From Flavobacteriales bacterium (lineage in GTDB: Bacteria > Bacteroidota > Bacteroidia > Flavobacteriales_D > Crocinitomicaceae), in assembly GCA_947449575.1 (NCBI GenBank), contig CANFRV010000016.1, positions 1 to 64,000 on the forward strand: a DNA stretch of 64,000 bases, given 5' to 3'. The position numbers and the translations under genes are program-made. Position 1 is the first letter of the stretch, and each line of letters starts with the position of its first letter. Under the pieces are notes generated by a model. It did not search any database. It saw only the letters and a program-made list of their open reading frames with translations, and was not told the origin of the DNA. Shown here in pieces: positions 27,416 through 35,926 of the stretch.

Positions 27416-28672
27416 TTAGAAAATTGAACTGTTAATTGTAATGTTTAATTCTTCACCAGAAACGATTAAGTTTTTTTCAAATTCATCAAATTGAATCGAC
27501 ATTTCGTTATAACTTTCCATAAAATCGGTGAATTCTAGAACACTAATATTTCGTTTTTTAAAATTGGTTAGTACACCATTGTATACTATGTCAAAATCTT
27601 TAATTTTTGATGTGGGAAAATCTAAATAATTCTTTTTTGCTTCATTCCATTTGTTAACTGCTGCTGAAATTTCTATTTTTAATTTTATTGCTACCACTTC
27701 TTGATCTAATTTTGATTGATCTAAAATAGTTTTTGCAAATTTTATATTTCCTTGATTTCTGTTCAATATCGGGATCGGGATTCCAATTGTTAAATTCAAC
27801 TGATTATTGAAAGCGCCTCCTCTTTGATCATAAGATGCTCCCAAGTTTAAGTTCGGTATTGCCATTGATTGAGCCAACTTTAAATTCCATTCTTTTGCTT
27901 CAATATTTTTAATGGCTAATAGAAAATCTGGCCTAGTTTGCATCGATAAACTGTCTAAAACTGTATTCCTAGAAATTTCTTTATTCAAATATTTTTTTAC
28001 AAGTTTCTCTTCCTCAACAATTGGTATTATCAATTGATTTTCATTGAGCATTAGTTGAAGAATTGCTTGTTCTTCGATGTTATTATTAACAAATTCAATC
28101 CTTTCATTTTTGAATTTTAGAAGCAAGGATTCAAGCCGAACCATCTCTTTTAAAGGTAAATTTCCCTTTTGAGTTTGAACTTCATATGCTTTTACTAAGG
28201 AATCAATATTAGAGATTTGAATATTTGTTTTTTCAATTTTTTTATTATTGAAATAAACTAAATAAAAACTCTTTCTCAGTTGAAATTTTAAATTTCTGAG
28301 TAAATCCTGAAATTCAAGTTCAGCCATTTGTTCATTTGCTTTGTAAAACTGAATTTGATTATTTCTCTTACCTCCTAAGTATATTACTTGTTGGATTTGA
28401 AGAGCCTTTTCTCCTTTTGAGCCAACATCAAAAGACTTTCTATTATTAGGATTAAAAGCATTAAAATCTGCATTAAATACAGGGTTTTCCCATAATTTTG
28501 CTTGAATTGTCAATGCTCTAGATGCTTCAATATTGAAATTTGAAGCCAATAATAATAAATTTTTTTCCAGGAATTGAGCTTCACATTTTACGATATCATA
28601 TTTCTCTTGAGAAAAAGAAGAAGTTGAAATAGTAAAAACAATAAAGAATTTAAAGAATTTAAAGAATTTCAT
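27416..28672 (-). CDS. TolC-family outer-membrane efflux channel (first system)
   Basis: A 418-residue outer-membrane factor with a signal peptide (residues 1-22, ending SSFSQ) and the two-fold repeated long-helix pattern of TolC/CusC proteins. It has NLNLGASYDQRGGAFNNQ in the first strand pair of the second half and PIPILNRNQGNIKFA, a typical TolC motif. The signal sequence begins KFFKFFKFF, encoded by three perfect tandem 9-bp units (28643-28669). It is the first structural gene of the efflux operon, 75 bp after the sensor kinase gene, and has its own promoter and repeat operator. Confidence 0.9.
   Translation of the reverse strand: MKFFKFFKFFIVFTISTSSFSQEKYDIVKCEAQFLEKNLLLLASNFNIEASRALTIQAKLWENPVFNADFNAFNPNNRKSFDVGSKGEKALQIQQVIYLGGKRNNQIQFYKANEQMAELEFQDLLRNLKFQLRKSFYLVYFNNKKIEKTNIQISNIDSLVKAYEVQTQKGNLPLKEMVRLESLLLKFKNERIEFVNNNIEEQAILQLMLNENQLIIPIVEEEKLVKKYLNKEISRNTVLDSLSMQTRPDFLLAIKNIEAKEWNLKLAQSMAIPNLNLGASYDQRGGAFNNQLNLTIGIPIPILNRNQGNIKFAKTILDQSKLDQEVVAIKLKIEISAAVNKWNEAKKNYLDFPTSKIKDFDIVYNGVLTNFKKRNISVLEFTDFMESYNEMSIQFDEFEKNLIVSGEELNITINSSIF
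28643..28669 (-). repeat. Three perfect tandem 9-bp repeats in the tolC signal sequence
   Basis: AAAGAATTT is repeated three times on the plus strand directly after the start codon of the TolC-family gene. Each unit adds Lys-Phe-Phe in frame, so gain or loss of a unit would alter the signal peptide n-region without a frameshift. Confidence 0.75.
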
Positions 28673-28689
28673 TAGTCAATACTTTTTTG

Positions 28690-28719
28690 CGAAAGTACTA
28701 CACAACCGATATATTTCAA
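28690..28719 (-). promoter_or_regulatory. Probable promoter of the first efflux operon
   Basis: Minus-strand TTG (28717-28719), 19-bp spacer, then TACTTTCG (28690-28697), one mismatch from TAnnTTTG. It lies 18 bp before the TolC-family start and directly next to the 11-bp repeats at 28721-28742. Confidence 0.5.
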
Positions 28720-28720
28720 C

Positions 28721-28742
28721 CTTAAAAATAGCTTAAAAATAG
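28721..28742. promoter_or_regulatory. Two tandem 11-bp repeats, candidate response-regulator site
   Basis: CTTAAAAATAG occurs twice head to tail with no gap (28721-28731 and 28732-28742), one base upstream of the -33 box of the efflux promoter. OmpR/PhoB-family regulators, like the one encoded at 30090-30779, typically bind direct repeats with 11-bp periodicity. A related CCTAAAAATA follows at 28751-28760 but out of register. Confidence 0.55.
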
Positions 28743-28747
28743 AAAAA

Positions 28748-30106
28748 CTACCTAAAAATAATTGTAAAAACATTCAAATTATCAGAAGGATTTGAATAGA
28801 TAATTTCTCCATTATGCTGCATTACAATGCGATAAACTATTCTTAGTCCTAAACCTGTTCCATTTATGTTCTTTGTATTTTTACCTCGCATAAAAGGCTG
28901 AAAAAGATTTTTTCTTTCATCCTCCAAAATTATTGGTCCGGAATTAATGATTTGCAATTTTAAATTATTTTTTTCTTGTGATATTTTCACAATTGCCTTT
29001 TTATCAATAGAATAAATACAAGCGTTTTTTAAGAGATTCTTCACCGCAATTTCAAGCAAGGATCGATTACCTTTTAATTCAATTAAATCAACTATATTTT
29101 CAGTAACGTTAATTTCCAACTTTATCTTAAAATCAGGATAAGATACATTTATCTTTTCAATACAATCATAAATGATTTCATCAATCCTATGGAACTGATT
29201 TTCGCTCTCATGTTGAATATTTAGTTTTGATAATACTAGCAATGAATTAATCAATTCCGTTAATTGATCAATATCAGAAAGTATTTTATTTAAAAATCTT
29301 CTCGATTCATCTGAAATGGTTTGGTCTGAAATCTTATTCTCTATTTGTACTGAAATTCTCGAGAGCGGAGTCCTTAATTCATGCGATACATTGGCTGTAA
29401 ATTCCTTTTGAAATTTGTAGGATTGATCTATCCTACTTAGCATTAAATTAAATTCATTAGCAATCAAATCAATTTCATTTTCTCCTTTGTTTAAATCAAT
29501 TCTAGCATCTAAATTATTTTCATTAATTATTTTTATTTTGCTATGAAAATTATTTAAAGGAATAAATAATTTTTTTACCAAAAAGGAGGAAAATATCCAA
29601 AAAGTCAAAGTGAAAATTAAATATGTAGATATTAAAATATAAATCAAATACTCCAATTTTCTCTGACCATGGTCATCTTTTGCTGAAATCAGAGAATAAT
29701 ACTCTATCCCTTTATTTACATAATACAACCCATACATTTCATAATTTCCATCACTTCTAAAAAAGGTATTTTGTTTTTTTAACTCTCTAAGATCATCCAA
29801 TGTCCAAATAACTTTTGCATCATCTATGCTGCTGTAAATTAGTTGAAACTTAGAGTCAAAGATAAGCGTTTTTTCATCTTGCAATTCATGAATAGAATTA
29901 TGATCAATAGCTTTTAATAAATGAATGTCAATTTCCTTGATATTCGCCAGTAATTTTATTGAAGTGATAGCTCTTTTTTCTAACCTATTTTCAAATTCTT
30001 CCTTTCTAAAATTTGAAAATAGGAACAATATAACGACAGATGCTAATCCATATAGAATTGAAAAAAGCAAACTAATCAATAATGATATTTTAGTTTTTAA
30101 TTTCAT
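28748..30106 (-). CDS. Sensor histidine kinase of the efflux two-component system
   Basis: A 452-residue kinase laid out like CusS: a membrane segment at about residues 7-29, a periplasmic sensor loop of about 130 residues, a second membrane segment near residues 150-175, HAMP, then HisKA with His242 in the box FTANVSHELRTPLSRIS. The ATPase domain has NLLKNACIYS, a divergent D-box, and GTGLGLRIVYRI. Its start lies inside the regulator gene (17-bp overlap), so the two form a pair. Located directly upstream of the efflux operon, it most likely senses periplasmic metal, though no clear metal-ligand cluster is visible in the sensor loop. Confidence 0.92.
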   Translation of the reverse strand: MKLKTKISLLISLLFSILYGLASVVILFLFSNFRKEEFENRLEKRAITSIKLLANIKEIDIHLLKAIDHNSIHELQDEKTLIFDSKFQLIYSSIDDAKVIWTLDDLRELKKQNTFFRSDGNYEMYGLYYVNKGIEYYSLISAKDDHGQRKLEYLIYILISTYLIFTLTFWIFSSFLVKKLFIPLNNFHSKIKIINENNLDARIDLNKGENEIDLIANEFNLMLSRIDQSYKFQKEFTANVSHELRTPLSRISVQIENKISDQTISDESRRFLNKILSDIDQLTELINSLLVLSKLNIQHESENQFHRIDEIIYDCIEKINVSYPDFKIKLEINVTENIVDLIELKGNRSLLEIAVKNLLKNACIYSIDKKAIVKISQEKNNLKLQIINSGPIILEDERKNLFQPFMRGKNTKNINGTGLGLRIVYRIVMQHNGEIIYSNPSDNLNVFTIIFR

Positions 30107-30779
30107 TTTCTTTTAAGTAATACCCGTATCCAACTTTTGTATGAATTAATTTTTTTTCAAAATCTTTATCTATTTTTTTTCTTAAAAAATTAACATATAC
30201 TTCTATTGTGTTTTGGTTTGTTTCGATATGATAATCCCACAATTTACTAGCAATATCATTTTTTGAGACACAATCTCCTTTTTCTTTGGCTAAAATGAAA
30301 AGTAATTTAAATTCTTTTGGAGTCAAACTAATTTCTTGACCACCTCTAAGAACCTTTGAATTTTTTGTATAAATTTCTAAATCGGCAATTTTATAAAATT
30401 CCTGATCATCCTCATTAACTTCAGTGCTTCGGGTTAGCGAATAAACACGTGCTAATAGTTCTTCAAAATGAAACGGTTTAATTACATAATCATTAGCACC
30501 GTTTTCAAATGCTACCAATTTATCTTCTAGCATCCCCATTGCAGTGAGCATAATAATTGGAATTGTTTTATTTTCTGCACGTATTTTTCTACATATTTCT
30601 ATTCCATTTATACCAGGCACATTAACATCCAAAATTACTAAATCGAATCCTGCTGAATGAAACAAATCCATAAATAATAAACCATCATCAATACAATTGC
30701 AAAAGATAGATTTCGAATCAAAAAATTTCTTTATTTCATTCGATAAAGTATAATCATCCTCTAACAATACTATTTTCAT
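30090..30779 (-). CDS. OmpR/PhoB-family response regulator of the efflux system
   Basis: A 229-residue regulator. The receiver domain has the acidic pair Asp8/Asp9, phospho-acceptor Asp51 (VILDVNVPG), Thr79 and Lys101 (YVIKPF). The C-terminal winged helix carries LTPKEFKLLFILA and the recognition region NTIEVYVNFLRKKID, ending in HTKVGYGYYL. It overlaps the kinase gene by 17 bp. It should activate the efflux promoter just downstream of the kinase, where 11-bp direct repeats suited to this family lie at 28721-28742. Confidence 0.94.
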   Translation of the reverse strand: MKIVLLEDDYTLSNEIKKFFDSKSIFCNCIDDGLLFMDLFHSAGFDLVILDVNVPGINGIEICRKIRAENKTIPIIMLTAMGMLEDKLVAFENGANDYVIKPFHFEELLARVYSLTRSTEVNEDDQEFYKIADLEIYTKNSKVLRGGQEISLTPKEFKLLFILAKEKGDCVSKNDIASKLWDYHIETNQNTIEVYVNFLRKKIDKDFEKKLIHTKVGYGYYLKENEIKN

Positions 30780-30870
30780 TTCTCTGGTTTTATCTCTTGT
30801 AAAAGTAACAAAATTAATATCTCATACACACGATTATGAGCGAGAAGAGAAAAACTTTGAGAGAAAATTG

Positions 30871-30878
30871 TACCTTTG
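30871..30878 (+). promoter_or_regulatory. -7 box of the rhodanese-kinase pair
   Basis: Exact TACCTTTG, 46 bp before the ATG at 30925. A TTTG lies only 11 bp upstream, too close to serve as a normal -33 box. Confidence 0.35.
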
Positions 30879-30924
30879 ATTCAAGAATCTTTATTAACTC
30901 ACATTTAATACAACAACAAACACA

Positions 30925-31239
30925 ATGAATACGATTTCAGTTGAAGATTTAAGAACTTTACAAAATAGCGGAGCGGACTATCAATTAATAGATGTGCGTG
31001 AATTACACGAATTTGAAAATGCAAATATTCAAGGAATTTTAATTCCACTGGGAGAAATTCCGGCAAGATATGCTGAAATTTCAAAAGACAAAAAAGTAAT
31101 TATTCACTGCCGATCGGGTGTGAGAAGTGCAAATGCAATTTCATTTCTGGAACAAAATTTTGGGTATACCAATTTATATAATCTGGAAGGTGGAATAATT
31201 GCTTGGGCAAATGAAATTGATGATTCGCTAATAATATAG
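30925..31239 (+). CDS. Rhodanese-like sulfurtransferase domain protein
   Basis: A 104-residue single-domain rhodanese. It has the LIDVRELHEFENANIQGILIPLG motif and the active-site loop HCRSGVRS with catalytic Cys62 at residues 61-68. Single-domain rhodaneses carry persulfide sulfur between partners or sense it; the substrate is unknown here. It is cytoplasmic (no signal peptide). A histidine kinase gene starts 3 bp after its stop, so the two are co-transcribed. Confidence 0.93.
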   Translation: MNTISVEDLRTLQNSGADYQLIDVRELHEFENANIQGILIPLGEIPARYAEISKDKKVIIHCRSGVRSANAISFLEQNFGYTNLYNLEGGIIAWANEIDDSLII

Positions 31240-31242
31240 TTA

Positions 31243-32613
31243 ATGCACAAATTCCTTAATACGATATATAAAAAAACGAATATTGTTATTCTGCTAGGAA
31301 TCATTTCGTTGACTAGCATTTTAATAATTCAAGTTGCTTGGATTAAAAAGTCCATCGCTATCCAGCATACAAATATTGCTATTCACGAAAAGGAAGATTC
31401 TTTAAATTTAAAACAATTTTCTGAAAATACACATATTGCATTAAGTAATGTACTTGCTGAGATAACCGAACATAGTCAGCATCCAACGGGAACTTATGGT
31501 GCTGTAAAACAAGTTCGTACAAATTATTTTACCGTTGATATCAGCGAAGAATTGAATCCATTCTATTTGGAGACTCTTTTAAAACATTGTTTTTATGAAG
31601 AACATGTTTTACAAGATTTTCAATACGGAATTTACGATTGCTTTACCGATTCAATTATTTTTGGAAACTTAATAAAATATACTGCCAAAGATCATTATTA
31701 TTCTTCCAATGATTCTACTTTCAAAGGTTCTTCTGAACAGATAAAATGGAAAAATGATGGTCATTATTTTACTGTCTTTTTTCCAAACGTGGAAATGAAC
31801 ATAATGGACGTGAATCCCGTGACCTATTCACCTTGGTTCTTTGTGGTAACCATCGTGATTGTAGTAGTCTTTTTCTTTGGATATGCCATTACGATTATAA
31901 CCAAACAAAAACGTCTATCCGATGTTAAAAATGATTTTATAAATAACATGACGCACGAACTTAAAACTCCTATTTCAACAATAAGTTTATCCAGTGAAAT
32001 GCTAATGAAATTAGATTTTACAAAAGAACCCGATCGTTTAAAACGATATGCTGGAATTATTTTTAAGGAAAATAAAAGATTGGAAAACCAAGTTGAAAGA
32101 GTTTTGAACGTGGCAAAATTAGATAAACAAAAATTATTTCTGCAAAAAACCGAAGTTGACATTCATAAACTAATCATAGAAGCAAAGGAAACATTTGAAT
32201 TCAATCAGCTGGAACATGATGGGAAAATAACGCTCGAACTGCACGCGACCAATCATGTGATTTTATCAGATCAAGTGCATATTACAAATGTCGTCTATAA
32301 TTTATTAGATAATGCCATTAAATATTGCGAAAAAACACCCGAAATAATTATTCGAACATCCACAGACAAAAAAGGCCTAAATCTTGAATTTATTGACAAT
32401 GGAATTGGTATGAATAAGGAGGATTTAAAAATTATTTTTGAAAAATTCTATCGAGTACCGAAAGGAAATCTTCACAATGTAAAAGGCTTCGGACTTGGAT
32501 TGTTTTATGTGAAGATGATTATTGAGGAACATGGAGGAACAATAAAAGTAAAAAGTGAACCAAATAATGGAACAACTTTTACTATTTGGTTACCTGAAAT
32601 ACAATCTTTTTGA
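31243..32613 (+). CDS. Sensor histidine kinase (RprX-like) without adjacent regulator
   Basis: A 456-residue kinase with a membrane segment at about residues 13-34, an extracytoplasmic domain, and a second segment near residues 198-222. HisKA has His238 in NNMTHELKTPISTISL, and the ATPase domain has NLLDNAIKYC, DNGIGMNKED and GFGLGLFYVKMI. The sensor region (LLKHCFYEEHVLQDFQYGIYD) resembles the RprX group of Bacteroidota kinases. Usually a response-regulator gene follows; here the next gene is on the other strand. It follows the rhodanese gene by 3 bp, so a persulfide or redox input is possible but speculative. Confidence 0.92.
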   Translation: MHKFLNTIYKKTNIVILLGIISLTSILIIQVAWIKKSIAIQHTNIAIHEKEDSLNLKQFSENTHIALSNVLAEITEHSQHPTGTYGAVKQVRTNYFTVDISEELNPFYLETLLKHCFYEEHVLQDFQYGIYDCFTDSIIFGNLIKYTAKDHYYSSNDSTFKGSSEQIKWKNDGHYFTVFFPNVEMNIMDVNPVTYSPWFFVVTIVIVVVFFFGYAITIITKQKRLSDVKNDFINNMTHELKTPISTISLSSEMLMKLDFTKEPDRLKRYAGIIFKENKRLENQVERVLNVAKLDKQKLFLQKTEVDIHKLIIEAKETFEFNQLEHDGKITLELHATNHVILSDQVHITNVVYNLLDNAIKYCEKTPEIIIRTSTDKKGLNLEFIDNGIGMNKEDLKIIFEKFYRVPKGNLHNVKGFGLGLFYVKMIIEEHGGTIKVKSEPNNGTTFTIWLPEIQSF

Positions 32614-32642
32614 CAAATAATCAATCTAAAAAGTGTAGATCA

Positions 32643-33182
32643 TTATTTTTTTACTTCAAAATTTAAATAATTTTGCTCAATCTTGGATCCGGTATATTCT
32701 GGAATCCAACCAGACATGTCAATAAAAATTCGAATTGCCTTTACAAAAGGATTGCTTTCTCCTGCATCAAACCAATGTTTTGATCCTGCTGGAACAGAAA
32801 TTAAATCTCCCTTTTCACACAATAAATTAAAAACAGGATTACCTTCTAAATTGAACCAAAAAATGCCTTTCCCATCCACAAAAAATCGAATTTCATCTTC
32901 TGAATGTATATGCTCAGCTAAAAATTTTTCACGAATCGCTTGGTAATTTTCTGTTAAAGAGTTAATTGAAATCACATCAGCTGTTTCATATCCACCTTCT
33001 TTCATAAATGGTGTTAAATCTTTTTGAAATGCAGCTAAAATTTCTGCAGAGGTGGCAGAATCTTCAAAAGTCTCATGACATTCCCATTGATCAAAAAAAA
33101 CATTCCTATCGTTTAAGAATTTTCTAATTTCAACTGGATTGGTAATTGTTGTATTTAATTCTGGAATTGAAAGTATCGCCAT
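32643..33182 (-). CDS. mtnD: Acireductone dioxygenase (methionine salvage)
   Basis: A 179-residue cupin enzyme that oxidises acireductone, to keto-methylthiobutyrate and formate with Fe, or off-pathway with Ni. The metal ligands are all present: His91, His93 and Glu97 in AEHIHSEDEIRF, and His136 in VPAGSKHWFDAG. Length matches the family. No other methionine-salvage gene is close by. It follows a gene for an unknown 141-residue protein by 26 bp on the same strand. Confidence 0.93.
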   Translation of the reverse strand: MAILSIPELNTTITNPVEIRKFLNDRNVFFDQWECHETFEDSATSAEILAAFQKDLTPFMKEGGYETADVISINSLTENYQAIREKFLAEHIHSEDEIRFFVDGKGIFWFNLEGNPVFNLLCEKGDLISVPAGSKHWFDAGESNPFVKAIRIFIDMSGWIPEYTGSKIEQNYLNFEVKK

Positions 33183-33208
33183 CTTGATTTTTTTTCAAAA
33201 TTAAACAA

Positions 33209-33634
33209 TTATTTTCGTTCTATCTCAGAAAAAATCCAGTCTAATGCCTTATCAGTAGAAGGGAAAATCTTTGTTGGCATGTCCGGCTTATTAAATTTAA
33301 GATAAAAATTAGCAATTATTTTTTGAGCAACATTATTAATAACTACTGCATCTAAAAATGTATAATTATTACCAGAAGTTTCTGCTGCCCAAATTCTTAT
33401 TTCTGGATCCATTTCTGCAAATGACTCAAATTCATATAGATTATAAAATCTACCTGAACCATTTCTATCCAAAAATTCATGGCCCTTGAGAGCGTGTTCC
33501 ATTGTTATTCTTTGCCCCTTTTTTATAATAGCATGAAAAATTCTATTTTCATATAATCTAAAAAGGACAGGACCAATGTCGAGTTCATCGATAAGAGTAA
33601 AATTTAAATACCGTTTTTCTTTAAGCGTTTCCAA
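33209..33634 (-). CDS. Uncharacterised protein, possible STAS/SpoIIAA-like fold
   Basis: A 141-residue soluble protein that I do not firmly recognise. It has no signal peptide or membrane segment. The alternating pattern (short strands near RLYENRIFHAIIKKG, a helix at MEHALKGHEFLDRN, then YNLYEFESF) and the end (PTKIFPSTDKALDWIF) resemble STAS/SpoIIAA-like proteins that are common in Bacteroidota, often of unknown role. The start is TTG, as no in-frame ATG occurs nearby. It probably shares a transcript with mtnD, 26 bp downstream. About 210 bp upstream of it (33635-33845) contain no supported gene. Confidence 0.7.
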   Translation of the reverse strand: METLKEKRYLNFTLIDELDIGPVLFRLYENRIFHAIIKKGQRITMEHALKGHEFLDRNGSGRFYNLYEFESFAEMDPEIRIWAAETSGNNYTFLDAVVINNVAQKIIANFYLKFNKPDMPTKIFPSTDKALDWIFSEIERK

Positions 33635-33845
33635 AAAAATAGAAATTGTAATTAATTCCTATAAAAGTATGTATTAATTCGATAAATAGCAAATTATACT
33701 AGATGAAATTTTTGTAATTTGCTGCTGAGAAATGATGAACAAGTATTATTTTAAATTATTTAATCACATTAAAACGGTCGGACTATTCACAAATTATTAT
33801 CTTTAAACCTTTCCTAATTAAAAAGAATAAAATAATTATTAAAGT

Positions 33846-35894
33846 ATGCAAAGATATCAAAGCTACGCACTAGGTAAATGGTTTGATGGTGAAGGAGTTG
33901 AAACAAATCTATTCAACGCAATAACTGGAGAAAAAATTGGTGAAACATCAAGTGTTGGCCTAGATTATCAGGCAATGTTAGAATACGGCCGCAAAACAGG
34001 TGGTTATTCTCTGCGAAAAATGACGTTTCAAGAAAGAGGTAGAATGTTAAAAGCCTTGGCCCTATTCTTAATGGAAAAGAAAAACAGTTATTATGCCGTT
34101 AGTTCGTTAACTGGTGCTACAAAGGTGGATTCATGGATTGATATTGAAGGTGGAATTGGTAATCTATTTGCAAATGCCTCATTGCGTAGACAATTTCCTG
34201 ATCTTCCTTATTATGTGGAAGGTGCGGCTTTACCATTATCAAAAAACGGGACATTTATCGGGCACCACATCTGTGTTCCGAAGGAAGGCGTTGCTGTTCA
34301 TATAAACGCTTTTAACTTCCCAATTTGGGGAATGTTAGAGAAAATCGCGGTTAATTTAATGGCGGGGGTTCCGGCAATTGTGAAACCATCAGAATATACT
34401 TGCTTCTTAACCGAAGTAATGGTGAGAGACATCATCGAATCAAATATACTGCCTGAAGGCGCTCTTCAATTTGTTTGCGGTTTAGGTCGTGGGATTATTG
34501 ATCATGTTTCCACGCAAGATGTTGTGACTTTTACAGGAAGTGCTTTTACGGGTAAAAAATTAAAAGGTCTTCCAAATATCTTAGCTGAAAGTGTTCCTTT
34601 TAATTTGGAAGCGGATTCATTAAATGCAACAATTCTAGGAAAACATGCTGTTCCAGGAACAGAAGAATTTGATTTGTTCATCAAAGAAGTGACGAAAGAA
34701 ATCACGGTCAAAACAGGTCAAAAATGTACGGCAGTAAGAAGAATTCTTGTTCCTGAAGATCTAATAAATGAAGTTGAAAAGGGAATTGCTTCTCGTTTAG
34801 CGTCAATAAAAATTGGGGATCCAAACGTGGAAGGGGTGAGAATGGGTTCATTAGCAACTCAAACGCAAGTACAACGTGTTCGTGAAAATGTAGAAATTTT
34901 GTTGAAATCGCAAAAAATCGTTTATGGAAACATGGATGAATTTGAAGTGCATGGAGCGGATAAAAATAAAGGGGCCTTCTTCTCACCAATTCTCTTTAGA
35001 AATGATGATCCTTTTCATAAAACGGATGTGCATGAAATTGAAGCGTTTGGACCTGTATCGACCATAATGCCCTATAAAAATTTGGAGGATGCTGTTGAAT
35101 TAGCGAAGATGGGAAAAGGCTCATTGGTTTGTTCAATTGTGACGCCTAATGATAAAGAAGGGACTGATTTTGTGGTGGGTGCTGCTTGTATGCATGGTCG
35201 AATTTTAGTATTAAATAAGGATTGTGCCAAAGAAAGTACGGGACATGGTTCTCCAATGCCAATGTTAACACATGGTGGTCCTGGAAGAGCTGGTGGAGGA
35301 GAAGAAATGGGTGGAAAAAGAGGTGTTTTACATTACATGCAACGAACATCTATTCAAGGACATCCAACTACGATTACGAAAATCACTCAACAATTTCAAG
35401 TGGGTGCCGAAATGCCAGAAGCAAATCCTCATGTTTTTCGTCAACACTTTGAAGAGTTAGTAATTGGGCAAACGGTATACACACATAAACATACAGTGAC
35501 AGACGCCGATATTGTAAATTTTGCCAACGTTTCTGGCGATAACTTTTATGCACATATGGATGCTACCTCTTTAGAAGGTACGATATTTGAAAAAAGAGTT
35601 GCTCATGGTTATTTCGTATTATCAAAAGCAGCAGGATTATTTGTTGACCCTAAAAAAGGACCTGTCCTTTTAAATTATGGTCTTGAAGAAGCTCGTTTCA
35701 CAAAACCTGTGTATCCAGGCGCAACAATCGGAGTTCGATTTACAGTGAAGGAAAAAATTGATCAAGAAAAACGTTCTGAAGAGGATATTTCAAAAGGAAT
35801 CGTTAAATTTCTCGTGGACGTTTTTGATGAAACAGGCGAAACGGTTGCCTTGGCTACAATTCTAACAATGGTCCGAAAACTAGATCAAAATTGA
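33846..35894 (+). CDS. paaZ: PaaZ-like bifunctional aldehyde dehydrogenase / enoyl-CoA hydratase
   Basis: A 682-residue fusion. Residues 1-515 form an aldehyde dehydrogenase with general base Glu255 (FNLEADSLN) and nucleophile Cys294 (TGQKCTAVRR), matching the E. coli PaaZ positions. Residues of about 530-680 form a MaoC-type (R)-hydratase hot-dog domain with SGDNFYAHMDA and KRVAHGYFVLSKAAG. PaaZ opens the oxepin-CoA ring in phenylacetate breakdown and oxidises the resulting semialdehyde. None of the other phenylacetate genes (paaABCDE, paaK) is in the window. The next gene follows by 32 bp but is not an obvious pathway member. Confidence 0.92.
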   Translation: MQRYQSYALGKWFDGEGVETNLFNAITGEKIGETSSVGLDYQAMLEYGRKTGGYSLRKMTFQERGRMLKALALFLMEKKNSYYAVSSLTGATKVDSWIDIEGGIGNLFANASLRRQFPDLPYYVEGAALPLSKNGTFIGHHICVPKEGVAVHINAFNFPIWGMLEKIAVNLMAGVPAIVKPSEYTCFLTEVMVRDIIESNILPEGALQFVCGLGRGIIDHVSTQDVVTFTGSAFTGKKLKGLPNILAESVPFNLEADSLNATILGKHAVPGTEEFDLFIKEVTKEITVKTGQKCTAVRRILVPEDLINEVEKGIASRLASIKIGDPNVEGVRMGSLATQTQVQRVRENVEILLKSQKIVYGNMDEFEVHGADKNKGAFFSPILFRNDDPFHKTDVHEIEAFGPVSTIMPYKNLEDAVELAKMGKGSLVCSIVTPNDKEGTDFVVGAACMHGRILVLNKDCAKESTGHGSPMPMLTHGGPGRAGGGEEMGGKRGVLHYMQRTSIQGHPTTITKITQQFQVGAEMPEANPHVFRQHFEELVIGQTVYTHKHTVTDADIVNFANVSGDNFYAHMDATSLEGTIFEKRVAHGYFVLSKAAGLFVDPKKGPVLLNYGLEEARFTKPVYPGATIGVRFTVKEKIDQEKRSEEDISKGIVKFLVDVFDETGETVALATILTMVRKLDQN

Positions 35895-35926
35895 TTTTAA
35901 GCAAGAACTAAAACGCTAACGAGAAG

